From Pseudomonas peli (GTDB lineage Bacteria; Pseudomonadota; Gammaproteobacteria; Pseudomonadales; Pseudomonadaceae), in the NCBI RefSeq assembly GCF_900099645.1, contig NZ_FMTL01000002.1, forward strand, positions 250,334 through 314,333: a DNA stretch of 64,000 nucleotides, in the 5' to 3' direction. Position 1 is the stretch's first letter, and every line of letters begins with the position of its first letter. Made by a program: the position numbers and the translations under genes. A model generated the notes under the pieces. That model did not search any database. It was given only the letters and a program-made list of their open reading frames with translations, and was not told the origin of the DNA. Below, piece after piece: positions 27,846 through 35,637 of this stretch.

Positions 27846-30168
27846 CTTTCAGGCGCGAATTGCCGGGGTACTGGTACTGCTGCTGTTGGTGGTTGTGGGA
27901 GCGCTGTATGTGGCGGTGCAGACTGCCACCAATGCAGCCGTACGCAGCCAGGCACGTGAGCAGTTAGACGTCGGCAGCCTGGTCTTTCAGCAATTACTCG
28001 AGGTCCGTGGCCGTCAGTTGCACGACGCGGTGCAGGTGTTGGCGGCGGATTTTGGTTTCAAGGATGCCGTGGCCAGTGGCGACACCGAGACAATTCGCTC
28101 GGCGTTGATCAACCATGGCGCGCGGATCAACGCCAGTGCCGTCATGATGTTGGGCCTGGATGGCAACCTTGAGGTCAGCAGTGATCGGCAAATCAGCGGT
28201 GAGACTGCCAAGCGCCTCAGCGCGCAGGTGATGCAGCGTCAGCGCGAAGGTGTGCAGATCTTTCTGATGCCGATTGCTGACAAGATCTACTTGCTGGTGC
28301 AGGCCACAGTCACCGCGCCGCTGCCAATTGCTCGGGTCATGATGGGCTTTCAGGTCGATGATGCATTTGCCGCCGAATTGCGTGAGTTGACCCACCTGGA
28401 TTTGACCTTGCGGGCGACCCAGGACGGTGTCGCGGATATCTGGATCAGCACTTTGCAACCCGCGCAAAGTAAGCAGCTGCAAGGCAGCATGTCTGAGTTG
28501 GCCAATGATGCAATCAGCCTGATCGGTGAAGAATCGTACTTGAATCAGACCCTGGTGCTGGCCAGTGGTGATGGTTTTGAAGTGCGTGCGCTGTTGCACA
28601 AATCCTTGAGTCAGGCGCAAGAGGCGTTTGCTCCACTTGATCAGAAAATTCTACTGATTGCTCTGGCTGCGCTATCCGCTTCGCTTGTGGGGGCCTTATT
28701 GCTGGCGCGCTCAGTGTCGCAGCCGGTTCGGCAGTTGGCGGCAGTGGCTGAGCGGGTACGCCAGGGTGATTACCAGGCCAGCCTGGACCTGCAGCGCGGC
28801 GACGAGCTAGGGCGTTTGGCCACTGCGTTCAAAGCCATGCAGCAAGGCATTGCCGAACGTGAGCGGCAGCTGGCGCACAATGCGCTGCATGACGCGTTGA
28901 CGGGCCTGCCCAACCGCACGCTGGCGCTGGAACGCCTGGGCAGTGCCATCACAGCGGGACGACCGACGTCGTTGCTCTACTTGGGGGTGGCGAATTTTCG
29001 GGCCGTCAATGAAAGCCTGGGTGCTGAGGGAGGCGACCTGGCGTTGCAGCAATTGAGCCGACGCCTGCAGGTCGTGTTGCGTCCTGGTGATAGTGTGGCG
29101 CGGATTATCGGCGATGAATTCCTGCTGCTGCTGGAAAACACCAACAGCGACAGTGCCGTGGGTATTGCCGACAAGGTTCAGCAACTGTTGCTCAAACCGT
29201 TGCGCGTCGCCACCCACGATTTCGCCTTGGATTGCCGCATTGGCATAGCCAGTTATCCGGTGGACGGCAACGCCCCTGAAGAGCTGCTGCGCCGGGCGAG
29301 CATCGCCATGCAGGATGCGGCTGGCATGCCCAGCCATCTGCAGGTGTATCAACAGGGTCGTGATGATGCGCAGCAGCGGCAGATTCGCCTGATTCGCGAT
29401 TTGCGGCATGCCCCTGATAAAGCAGAGTTGTTGCTGCACTATCAGCCCAAATTAGACATTGCGGCCGGGCAGGTGCGTCAGGCCGAAGCCCTGCTGCGCT
29501 GGCAGCACCCGACGCTGGGCATGGTCTCTCCGGGTGAATTTATCCCGCTGGCCGAACGCACCGGCAGTATCCAGTTGTTGACTGCTTGGGTCATTGAAGA
29601 AGTCCTGCGCCAATTACGTGAGTGGGCGGGGCGTGGACTGCGCGTGCAGGTGTCGTTGAATATCTCCACCGACGACCTGATTGACCCTCAGTTGCCGGCG
29701 CGGGTCAGTAAGTTGTTGGCCGAGTATCAGGTCCCGGCCGAGCAGCTTATTTTTGAAATCACTGAAAGTGGTGTGATGCTCAATCCCGAGGTCGCGCTGC
29801 AAGTGCTGCATGGTTTGCGGGCATGTGGCATCAGCCTGTCGGTGGACGACTTTGGCACGGGCTATTCTTCCCTGGCGCAGCTAAAGCGCATGCCGGTGCA
29901 GGAGTTGAAAATTGATCAATCATTTATCCGCGACCTGGACGATGCCAGTGAGGACTCAGTCATCGTGCGTTCGACCATCGAGATGAGCCACAGCCTGGGC
30001 CTCAAGGTCGTAGCTGAAGGGGTCGAGTTCGAGCGCAGCCTGCAATTGCTCGGGCGTTGGCAGTGCGACACCGCCCAGGGCTACCTGATCAGTCGTCCAC
30101 TGGCGGCGCAAGCCTTTGAAACCTGGATGGCGCAGTACGTCCACGCCCCCTCGACGTTGGTGCATTAA
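27832..30168 (+). CDS. Membrane c-di-GMP phosphodiesterase with degenerate GGDEF and EAL domains
   Basis: The ATG at 27832 gives 778 residues: a membrane segment at about 10-28, a periplasmic sensor region to about 270, a second membrane segment at about 272-292 and HAMP at about 293-350. The GGDEF domain follows at about 361-510, with the active site degenerate (RIIGDEF, residues about 423-429). The EAL domain (about 521-770) keeps EALLRW, the EITES glutamate, DDFGTGYSS, KIDQSFI and EGVE. It is therefore predicted to hydrolyse c-di-GMP in response to a periplasmic signal. It overlaps the cupredoxin gene and precedes DUF3034 by 2 bp, pointing to a joint function. Confidence 0.9.
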   Translation: MLRNSFQARIAGVLVLLLLVVVGALYVAVQTATNAAVRSQAREQLDVGSLVFQQLLEVRGRQLHDAVQVLAADFGFKDAVASGDTETIRSALINHGARINASAVMMLGLDGNLEVSSDRQISGETAKRLSAQVMQRQREGVQIFLMPIADKIYLLVQATVTAPLPIARVMMGFQVDDAFAAELRELTHLDLTLRATQDGVADIWISTLQPAQSKQLQGSMSELANDAISLIGEESYLNQTLVLASGDGFEVRALLHKSLSQAQEAFAPLDQKILLIALAALSASLVGALLLARSVSQPVRQLAAVAERVRQGDYQASLDLQRGDELGRLATAFKAMQQGIAERERQLAHNALHDALTGLPNRTLALERLGSAITAGRPTSLLYLGVANFRAVNESLGAEGGDLALQQLSRRLQVVLRPGDSVARIIGDEFLLLLENTNSDSAVGIADKVQQLLLKPLRVATHDFALDCRIGIASYPVDGNAPEELLRRASIAMQDAAGMPSHLQVYQQGRDDAQQRQIRLIRDLRHAPDKAELLLHYQPKLDIAAGQVRQAEALLRWQHPTLGMVSPGEFIPLAERTGSIQLLTAWVIEEVLRQLREWAGRGLRVQVSLNISTDDLIDPQLPARVSKLLAEYQVPAEQLIFEITESGVMLNPEVALQVLHGLRACGISLSVDDFGTGYSSLAQLKRMPVQELKIDQSFIRDLDDASEDSVIVRSTIEMSHSLGLKVVAEGVEFERSLQLLGRWQCDTAQGYLISRPLAAQAFETWMAQYVHAPSTLVH

Positions 30169-30170
30169 AT

Positions 30171-31028
30171 ATGACTTACCTGCCACGCTGCATTGTCCTG
30201 CTGCTCGGCCTGCTGGCCAATCTGGCCTGTGCCGATGGCCGTTTGTTGGCCACCGGCGGTGCCAGCAGTATTGAAGGCGCCGCCGGTGGCGGGATTACGC
30301 CCTGGGCTGTGTTGTCTGGGTATGGTGAGCGCGGCGAGTGGGGCGCGGATGTATTCGCCACGCGGGTAGAGACGGGCGATTACCGTCTGGACGTGGCCGG
30401 TGTCGGTGTCGCTTTCGACAACCGTGTTGAATTGTCTTACGCCCGTCAGCGTTTTGATCTGGGTAACCTGGCGCGCGGCCTCAACTTGCCTGAGAACAGC
30501 CTGAGTCAGGACATCTTTGGCCTCAAAGTTCGCCTATTCGGTGATTTGATCTACGACCAGTTGCCGCAGGTCTCTCTGGGCATTCAGCACAAGCGCCAGA
30601 AGGATTTTTTGATTCCCAGTCTGGTTGGCGCCCAGCGCAGCGAGGACACCGAGGGTTACCTCACGGCCAGCCGGCTGATCCTTGGCGGTGCCTTTGGCTA
30701 CAACCTGCTGCTCAACGGCGGTATTCGTTACAGCCGAGCCAATGAGCTGGGGCTGTTGGGCTTTGGCGGTGACCGCCGTGATCGTCATTCAGTACTCAAG
30801 GAAGGTTCGGTCGCTGTGCTGTTCAATCCGCGTTGGGCGCTTGGGGTCGAATACCGCGAAAAGCCGGATAACCTGAGCTTTGCGGGTGAAAGTGATTGGG
30901 CCGACTTGTTTCTGGGCTACTTCCCCAACAAGAATCTCGCCGTGGTGCTGGCGTATGCGCGCCTGGGCGAGATTGCCACACTGGATCATCAGGACGGGGT
31001 TTATCTGTCCGTGCAGGGGAGTTTCTAG
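30171..31028 (+). CDS. DUF3034 family exported protein
   Basis: This 285-residue protein has a signal peptide (MTYLPRCIVLLLGLLANLACA) and many alternating polar/hydrophobic stretches ending in GVYLSVQGSF, with a terminal Phe. This suggests an outer-membrane beta barrel. It matches the DUF3034 family, whose function is unknown. It follows the EAL gene by 2 bp without its own clear ribosome-binding site, so translation is probably coupled. It is 2 bp from the haemoglobin gene. Confidence 0.85.
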   Translation: MTYLPRCIVLLLGLLANLACADGRLLATGGASSIEGAAGGGITPWAVLSGYGERGEWGADVFATRVETGDYRLDVAGVGVAFDNRVELSYARQRFDLGNLARGLNLPENSLSQDIFGLKVRLFGDLIYDQLPQVSLGIQHKRQKDFLIPSLVGAQRSEDTEGYLTASRLILGGAFGYNLLLNGGIRYSRANELGLLGFGGDRRDRHSVLKEGSVAVLFNPRWALGVEYREKPDNLSFAGESDWADLFLGYFPNKNLAVVLAYARLGEIATLDHQDGVYLSVQGSF

Positions 31029-31030
31029 GC

Positions 31031-31450
31031 ATGCGCAGTGTGCTGTTAGCGATGGTTCTGACCCTGGCGGCCTGCGCTCAGCAGCCGCCCAAAAACGACA
31101 GCCTGTACCGTGAGTTGGGTGAGCAGGCCGGGATCACTCGTATCGTTGAAGGCATGCTGCTGAACATTGCTGCTGATCCGCGCATCGTTCGGCACTTTGA
31201 AAATATCGATATCGAGCGTCTGCGCGACAAACTGGTGGAGCAGATCTGCGTCGAAGCGGGCGGCCCCTGCACGTACACCGGCGACAGCATGGAAGAGAGC
31301 CACAAGGGCCAGAACCTTACGCCGAGCGACTTCAACGCCCTGGTGGAAAACCTGCAGGAGGCCATGAGCGCGCAGAACGTACCCATGCCGGCGCAAAACC
31401 GCCTGCTGGCGCGCCTGGCGCCGATGCGTGCGCAGGTGATTGACCGCTAG
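31031..31450 (+). CDS. Group 1 truncated haemoglobin lipoprotein
   Basis: The ATG at 31031 gives 139 residues. A lipoprotein signal with LAAC (Cys15) is followed by a truncated globin: YRELGEQAGITRIVEGML, and MEESHKGQNLTPSDF with the proximal His at residue 91. Haem globins of this class bind O2, NO or CO. Export as a lipoprotein is unusual and puts the haem site in the periplasm, next to the cupredoxin and the sensor domain of the EAL protein. It is the last gene of the operon. Confidence 0.88.
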   Translation: MRSVLLAMVLTLAACAQQPPKNDSLYRELGEQAGITRIVEGMLLNIAADPRIVRHFENIDIERLRDKLVEQICVEAGGPCTYTGDSMEESHKGQNLTPSDFNALVENLQEAMSAQNVPMPAQNRLLARLAPMRAQVIDR

Positions 31451-31615
31451 AGCGTCTTTCGACCACACCTACTACACGGTCGTCCTGCTGTGTAAACGCT
31501 GGGCTTGGCAAACACCTCAGCTGCAGTTCAATCGGGAGCCAGTCACGCCGCTACGAGGCTGTTACCGGCTCAATGCGACAGTAGCGTGTACGGTTGCCGG
31601 GTTGTGTGGGGGGGA

Positions 31616-32476
31616 TTAACGCAACGTCTGGGCTATCGCCTGAATGTCGGCGCGGTGACTTATCACCAGGCTGAGTTCGCCGTTCTCACCGATAAAATCC
31701 TGCGGTGGCATCAGTTTCTGGTAGGCCGCCAGTTCTTGAAGTGAGGGCAGTTCGGCGGTTGGCGTGTGCTCCTTGATGGCGTGATAGAGCGCCAGGTTGA
31801 CCAGATCCAGCAATTGCAGGCTATGCCCCGGGCTGCATTGCCAGTTGCCGGCGTTGCGAATGATCTCGATGTATTCGTTATGCACCGACCATTTCTTCAG
31901 CACGATGATGCCGAGCGATTTGCTGTACTCCTGGCACAGCTTTGAATAGAGCTCGTTAGAGGGTGTTACGCGTTCACTTCTGAACGCTGACAGCACGGCA
32001 AGGGTGCCCACCTCGCTGAGCAGGCTGGCGAGCAACGCGTGCTCCGCCGTCACATGGCCCAGCAAGCGTGCCAGCATGGCGCTGATGCTGGCTTTGATGA
32101 CCAAGCGCTCCCAGGCCTCGACAAATAGCCGTTTGTGCCCCGGGCTGTACAGGGTGAACAGGCTTTTGATGCTGTGCACCATGGTAATTCGGTCAACTTC
32201 AGCCATGCCAAGCATGCTGATCACTTCGTGCAGGGTTTTGGGCGGCAGGGTGTGGCGATACAGGGCGCTGGAGGCATGTTTCATCAGCAGGGCGCTTAGG
32301 GCGGGATCGCGGCTGATCAGGCGCACCAGGGTGTTTCGGGAAATATTGGGGTCACCCAAGGCGCGACGGATATCGAGGGTAATGGTTGGTAGGCTGGGCA
32401 ATTGCTCTTCGCCCTGCATTAACTGTGAAACGACACGGCGGTAAATGGAGTAATCGGATGCTTCACTCTGCAACAC
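31616..32476 (-). CDS. HDOD-domain protein
   Basis: This protein of about 286 residues has an HDOD domain over about 25-220 (LPSLPTITLDIRRALGDPNIS and ISRDPALSALLMKHASSALY). Catalytic HD residues are absent (ASLLSEVGTLAVLSAF). The GTG at 32476 lies only 3 bp from GGAGG; a TTG at 32473 has better spacing (6 bp) and removes one residue. It is convergent with the cupredoxin operon and unrelated in sequence detail to the HDOD gene at 7.5-8.3 kb. Function is unknown. Confidence 0.85.
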   Translation of the reverse strand: MLQSEASDYSIYRRVVSQLMQGEEQLPSLPTITLDIRRALGDPNISRNTLVRLISRDPALSALLMKHASSALYRHTLPPKTLHEVISMLGMAEVDRITMVHSIKSLFTLYSPGHKRLFVEAWERLVIKASISAMLARLLGHVTAEHALLASLLSEVGTLAVLSAFRSERVTPSNELYSKLCQEYSKSLGIIVLKKWSVHNEYIEIIRNAGNWQCSPGHSLQLLDLVNLALYHAIKEHTPTAELPSLQELAAYQKLMPPQDFIGENGELSLVISHRADIQAIAQTLR

Positions 32477-32606
32477 ACACCTCCAACTTGATGAATGCAG
32501 TCTAGATGGCTGTCCTGCGTCTGTTGGACATGACGATGGATGGCAGGGCCAGCAGCGCGTGCGTTGCTTTTCTGCTTTAAACGCTATTTGTAGGAAGTTC
32601 CCGCTG

Positions 32607-32639
32607 CTGGAGTTTTTTGCAAAAACTCCAGAGTTTTTT
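32607..32639 (+). terminator. Orphan rho-independent terminator-like hairpin
   Basis: CTGGAGTTTTT (32607-32617), loop TGC and AAAAACTCCAG (32621-32631) form a perfect 11-bp stem. It is followed by AGTTTTTT on the plus strand. No annotated plus-strand gene ends nearby: the haemoglobin gene stops more than 1.1 kb earlier and the HDOD gene lies on the minus strand. It might end a short unannotated transcript. Confidence 0.6.
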
Positions 32640-32742
32640 GTAAGAAGCGTTCATGCATCTGCCACTAAATTCCATGCTCGATTTACACGGTGCGCAGGTT
32701 TCTGCTCATAGGATGCCCCAGCAAGCCAGCGAGTTTGGGCTA

Positions 32743-32810
32743 GACCTAACACAGGCAATGAGCAGATAAGGACCATGCATGAGCGCAACAGCCTTCATTG
32801 TTAGGTCCTT
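32743..32810 (+). promoter_or_regulatory. Competing inverted repeats with mini-ORF upstream of putP
   Basis: GACCTAACA (32743-32751) can pair with TGTTAGGTC (32799-32807). AAGGACC (32768-32774) can pair with GGTCCTT (32804-32810). The two pairings share the same 3' arm and exclude each other. ATG at 32775 opens a 9-codon frame (MHERNSLHC) ending within that arm. It is attenuator-like in form, but the peptide has no proline run. Confidence 0.4.
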
Positions 32811-33165
32811 GTCCGGCCATCTTACTGCGCACTTTGTGGTGAGCAATGCAGCATTTTTACCGGTGTGCAGCGGTTTTCAAACCGGCCAGTGCATGCCGGG
32901 TCCCGCCAGGGGTAAGGCGTTGGCGGGCCATTAAAAGGATTTTTACGGGCGACTGTCTTGCGGCATGCGCCCGTTGTTGTATTGGGGCTCCAGAGCCTTT
33001 TTACGATCTTGCACGCTAACGCGTTGACAGGCGTTTTTACGCCGCGGCGACGAAGCACAGCCGATCGTAAGCAGGTTCTTTGTGCCTCGGTTGCGGTAAG
33101 TAGCTTCACCTGCATAGGCAGGCGTGCAATGCCACGTTGGCAATGGGGGCTAATCCCTGTTGCTG

Positions 33166-33177
33166 AAATAACAACAA
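33166..33177 (+). promoter_or_regulatory. Putative Hfq/Crc motif in the putP leader
   Basis: AAATAACAACAA contains two overlapping AANAANAA matches and lies 5 nt before the GAGGGGAG ribosome-binding site of putP. This is the classic position for Hfq/Crc translational repression of catabolic and uptake genes in Pseudomonas. Confidence 0.6.
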
Positions 33178-33196
33178 TCAAGAGGGGAGCCCCCCA

Positions 33197-34684
33197 ATGA
33201 CTGCAAATACTCCGATGCTCGTCACCTTTGTGGTGTACATCGCGCTCATGGTGCTGATTGGCCTGTTCGCGTACATGCGCACCAAGAACCTTTCCGATTA
33301 CATCCTGGGCGGCCGTAGCCTGGGCAGTTTTGTTACCGCCTTGTCGGCGGGGGCATCGGACATGAGCGGCTGGCTGCTGATGGGCTTGCCGGGTGCGGTA
33401 TACCTGTCCGGTCTGTCCGAGGGCTGGATCGCCATCGGCCTGATTGTCGGTGCTTACCTGAACTGGTTGTTCGTCGCTGGCCGTCTACGCGTGCAGACTG
33501 AGCACAACGGTAATGCCCTGACCCTGCCGGATTACTTCACTCACCGCTTCGAAGACAGCAGCCGCGTGCTGCGCATCTTCTCCGCGCTGGTGATTCTGGT
33601 GTTCTTCACCATCTACTGCGCCTCCGGTGTTGTGGCCGGTGCCCGCCTGTTTGAAAGCACCTTCGGCATGTCCTACGAGACCGCGCTGTGGGCCGGTGCT
33701 GCGGCGACCATCGCCTACACCTTCATCGGTGGTTTCCTGGCGGTGAGCTGGACTGACACCGTGCAGGCCACGCTGATGATCTTCGCCCTTATCCTCACCC
33801 CGATTGTGGTGATTATTGCCACCGGCGGTGCTGATGCCACCTTCGCGGCGATCGAACTGAAAGACGCAACCAGCTTCGATATGCTCAAAGGTGCAACCTT
33901 TGTCGGCGTGATCTCGCTGATGGCCTGGGGCTTGGGCTACTTCGGTCAGCCGCACATCCTGGCGCGCTTCATGGCCGCTGACTCGGTGAAGTCGATTCCT
34001 GCTGCCCGTCGCATCTCCATGACCTGGATGATCCTGTGTCTGGGCGGTGCGGTTGCCGTGGGTTTCTTCGGTATCGCTTACTTCTCCGCCAACCCTGACC
34101 TGGCTGGCCCGGTAGCCGAAAACCCTGAGCGCGTGTTTATCGAACTGGCCAAGCTGCTGTTCAATCCATGGATTGCCGGCATCCTGTTGTCCGCCATCCT
34201 GGCTGCAGTGATGAGTACCCTGAGCTGCCAGCTGCTGGTGTGCTCGAGTGCCCTGACCGAAGACTTCTACAAGGCCTTCCTGCGTAAGGGTGCCTCGCAG
34301 GCTGAGCTGGTATGGGTAGGCCGTGGCATGGTTTTGCTGATCGCGATCGTCGCCATCATGCTGGCCGCCAACCCGGAAAACCGCGTACTGGGTCTGGTGT
34401 CCTACGCTTGGGCAGGCTTCGGGGCTGCGTTCGGTCCGGTGGTGATCCTCTCGCTGGTATGGAAGCAGATGACTCGCAACGGCGCGCTGGCCGGCATGCT
34501 GGTGGGTGCTCTGACTGTGATCCTGTGGAAGAACTTCCTCGGCCACCTGGGCCTGTACGAAATCATCCCAGGCTTTATCTTCGCCACCATCGCCATTCTG
34601 GTGTTCAGCAAGATCGGCAGCGGCCCATCGGCCAGCATGATCAAGCGCTTCGACGAAGCCGAGAAGGAATATCAGTCGGCCTGA
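33197..34684 (+). CDS. putP: Sodium/proline symporter PutP
   Basis: This 495-residue protein has about 13 membrane segments and PutP/SSS family signatures (KNLSDYILGGRSLGSFVTALSAGASDMSGWLLMG near the N-terminus, quoted in part, and ILLSAILAAVMSTLSCQLLV in the C-terminal half). It imports L-proline with Na+. putA is not adjacent. It has a strong ribosome-binding site and an A-rich leader predicted to bind Hfq/Crc, and ends before a strong terminator. Confidence 0.95.
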   Translation: MTANTPMLVTFVVYIALMVLIGLFAYMRTKNLSDYILGGRSLGSFVTALSAGASDMSGWLLMGLPGAVYLSGLSEGWIAIGLIVGAYLNWLFVAGRLRVQTEHNGNALTLPDYFTHRFEDSSRVLRIFSALVILVFFTIYCASGVVAGARLFESTFGMSYETALWAGAAATIAYTFIGGFLAVSWTDTVQATLMIFALILTPIVVIIATGGADATFAAIELKDATSFDMLKGATFVGVISLMAWGLGYFGQPHILARFMAADSVKSIPAARRISMTWMILCLGGAVAVGFFGIAYFSANPDLAGPVAENPERVFIELAKLLFNPWIAGILLSAILAAVMSTLSCQLLVCSSALTEDFYKAFLRKGASQAELVWVGRGMVLLIAIVAIMLAANPENRVLGLVSYAWAGFGAAFGPVVILSLVWKQMTRNGALAGMLVGALTVILWKNFLGHLGLYEIIPGFIFATIAILVFSKIGSGPSASMIKRFDEAEKEYQSA

Positions 34685-34772
34685 TAGTTTGAAATACCTG
34701 GCAACTGACTGGTCGTTCAGTTGCCCCGCGGGCTTGTTTCGCGGCGATGTGCGTGCGACCCGATAGTGCTTC

Positions 34773-34807
34773 GCCGGCCCACACCTTTGGTGTGGGCCGG
34801 CTTTTTT
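34773..34807 (+). terminator. Rho-independent terminator after putP
   Basis: GCCGGCCCACACC (34773-34785), loop TTT and GGTGTGGGCCGGC (34789-34801) form a perfect 13-bp stem followed by six T. It is a very strong terminator 88 bp after the putP stop. Confidence 0.95.
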
Positions 34808-34977
34808 ATGGCGACTTATCCTGAGGCTCACCCTGGCTGACGTTACGGCGCAGGGGCATAGCGGCCTCCAGGTATTTTTTATGCTGATGCCCAATCACGC
34901 TGGAGGCTTTCGGTTGTTCACCGGCTTGGCTATGGTGGCGGGGTTTGTCTTAATCGAGCTGTCCGTACAGGTTCTGC

Positions 34978-35199
34978 ATGACTCAATCACCTAAAAATCC
35001 GCTACACGGCGTCACCCTTGAAGCCATTCTCACCGCATTAGTGGTTCAGTATGGCTGGGATGGTCTGGCTGAACGGATTGATATCCGTTGCTTCAAGAGT
35101 GACCCAAGCATCAAGTCCAGCCTGACTTTTTTACGCAAGACGCCTTGGGCGCGGGAGAAAGTCGAGGCGCTGTATGTCCGTTCGCAAACACGGAAATAG
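34978..35199 (+). CDS. VF530-family small protein
   Basis: This 73-residue protein ([21 protein letters not shown]...) matches the VF530/DUF2132 family, with [20 protein letters not shown], a central [21 protein letters not shown] and a helical fold. Members are described as DNA-binding from structure but have no established role. It stands alone between putP and the flagellar operon. Confidence 0.85.
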   Translation: MTQSPKNPLHGVTLEAILTALVVQYGWDGLAERIDIRCFKSDPSIKSSLTFLRKTPWAREKVEALYVRSQTRK

Positions 35200-35222
35200 A
35201 CGCTAAGCCCCAGTTCAAAATT

Positions 35223-35238
35223 TGGCACCCTTGTTGCA
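35223..35238 (+). promoter_or_regulatory. Sigma-54 promoter of fliEFGHIJ
   Basis: TGGCACCCTTGTTGCA matches the -24/-12 consensus, with GG at 35224-35225 and GC at 35236-35237 separated by exactly 10 nt. It lies 55 bp before the fliE ATG. RpoN/FleQ control of this operon is known in Pseudomonas. Confidence 0.9.
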
Positions 35239-35292
35239 ATACCTCTGCAAACGCCGCGAAGCGTCAAAAAACCGCGGCCAGTGGAGGTAGAG

Positions 35293-35622
35293 ATGAGCCA
35301 GGGTGTTGAATTCAATCGCTTGATGCTGGAAATGCGGTCCATGCAGGCCGACGCCATGGCGCGTCAGAAGCCTGTCGCCAGCACGCCTGAACCCGGTGCG
35401 CCAAGCTTTTCCGAGATGCTTGGGCAGGCGGTGGGCAAGGTCAACGAAACCCAGCAAGCCTCCAACAAACTGGCAACTGCCTTTGAGATGGGCACCAGTG
35501 GCGTGGATTTGACGGACGTGATGATCGCGTCGCAGAAAGCCAGCGTTTCCTTTCAAGCCATGACCCAGGTGCGCAACAAGCTGGTTCAGGCTTATCAAGA
35601 CATTATGCAGATGCCGGTTTAA
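35293..35622 (+). CDS. fliE: Flagellar hook-basal body protein FliE
   Basis: The ATG at 35293, after GGAGGT, gives 109 residues ([20 protein letters not shown]). The C-terminal half has the FliE signature ([31 protein letters not shown], quoted in part). FliE joins the MS ring to the proximal rod and is an export substrate needed early. It heads fliEFGHIJ behind a sigma-54 promoter. Confidence 0.95.
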   Translation: MSQGVEFNRLMLEMRSMQADAMARQKPVASTPEPGAPSFSEMLGQAVGKVNETQQASNKLATAFEMGTSGVDLTDVMIASQKASVSFQAMTQVRNKLVQAYQDIMQMPV

Positions 35623-35637
35623 GGGTAGGGCTGAATC

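Larger units (their letters stand above)
32477..33196. other. 720-bp intergenic region between an HDOD gene and putP
   Basis: No convincing gene is present. The region holds an orphan terminator-like hairpin near its left end, a pair of competing inverted repeats with a 9-codon reading frame (32743-32810), four TTTTTAC motifs between 32854 and 33041, and an A-rich Crc-type motif just before putP. It probably contains the putP control region. Confidence 0.6.

Noticed and set aside
32822..33181. 119-residue minus-strand frame upstream of putP
   Set aside because: It has no recognisable domain, Cys/Arg-rich random-like composition and no convincing ribosome-binding site. The region is better read as putP control DNA.
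33485..34894. 469-residue minus-strand frame opposite putP
   Set aside because: It is the shadow of the highly conserved putP. The translation is His/Gln/Gly-rich, as expected of reversed GC-rich coding DNA, and runs through the terminator.
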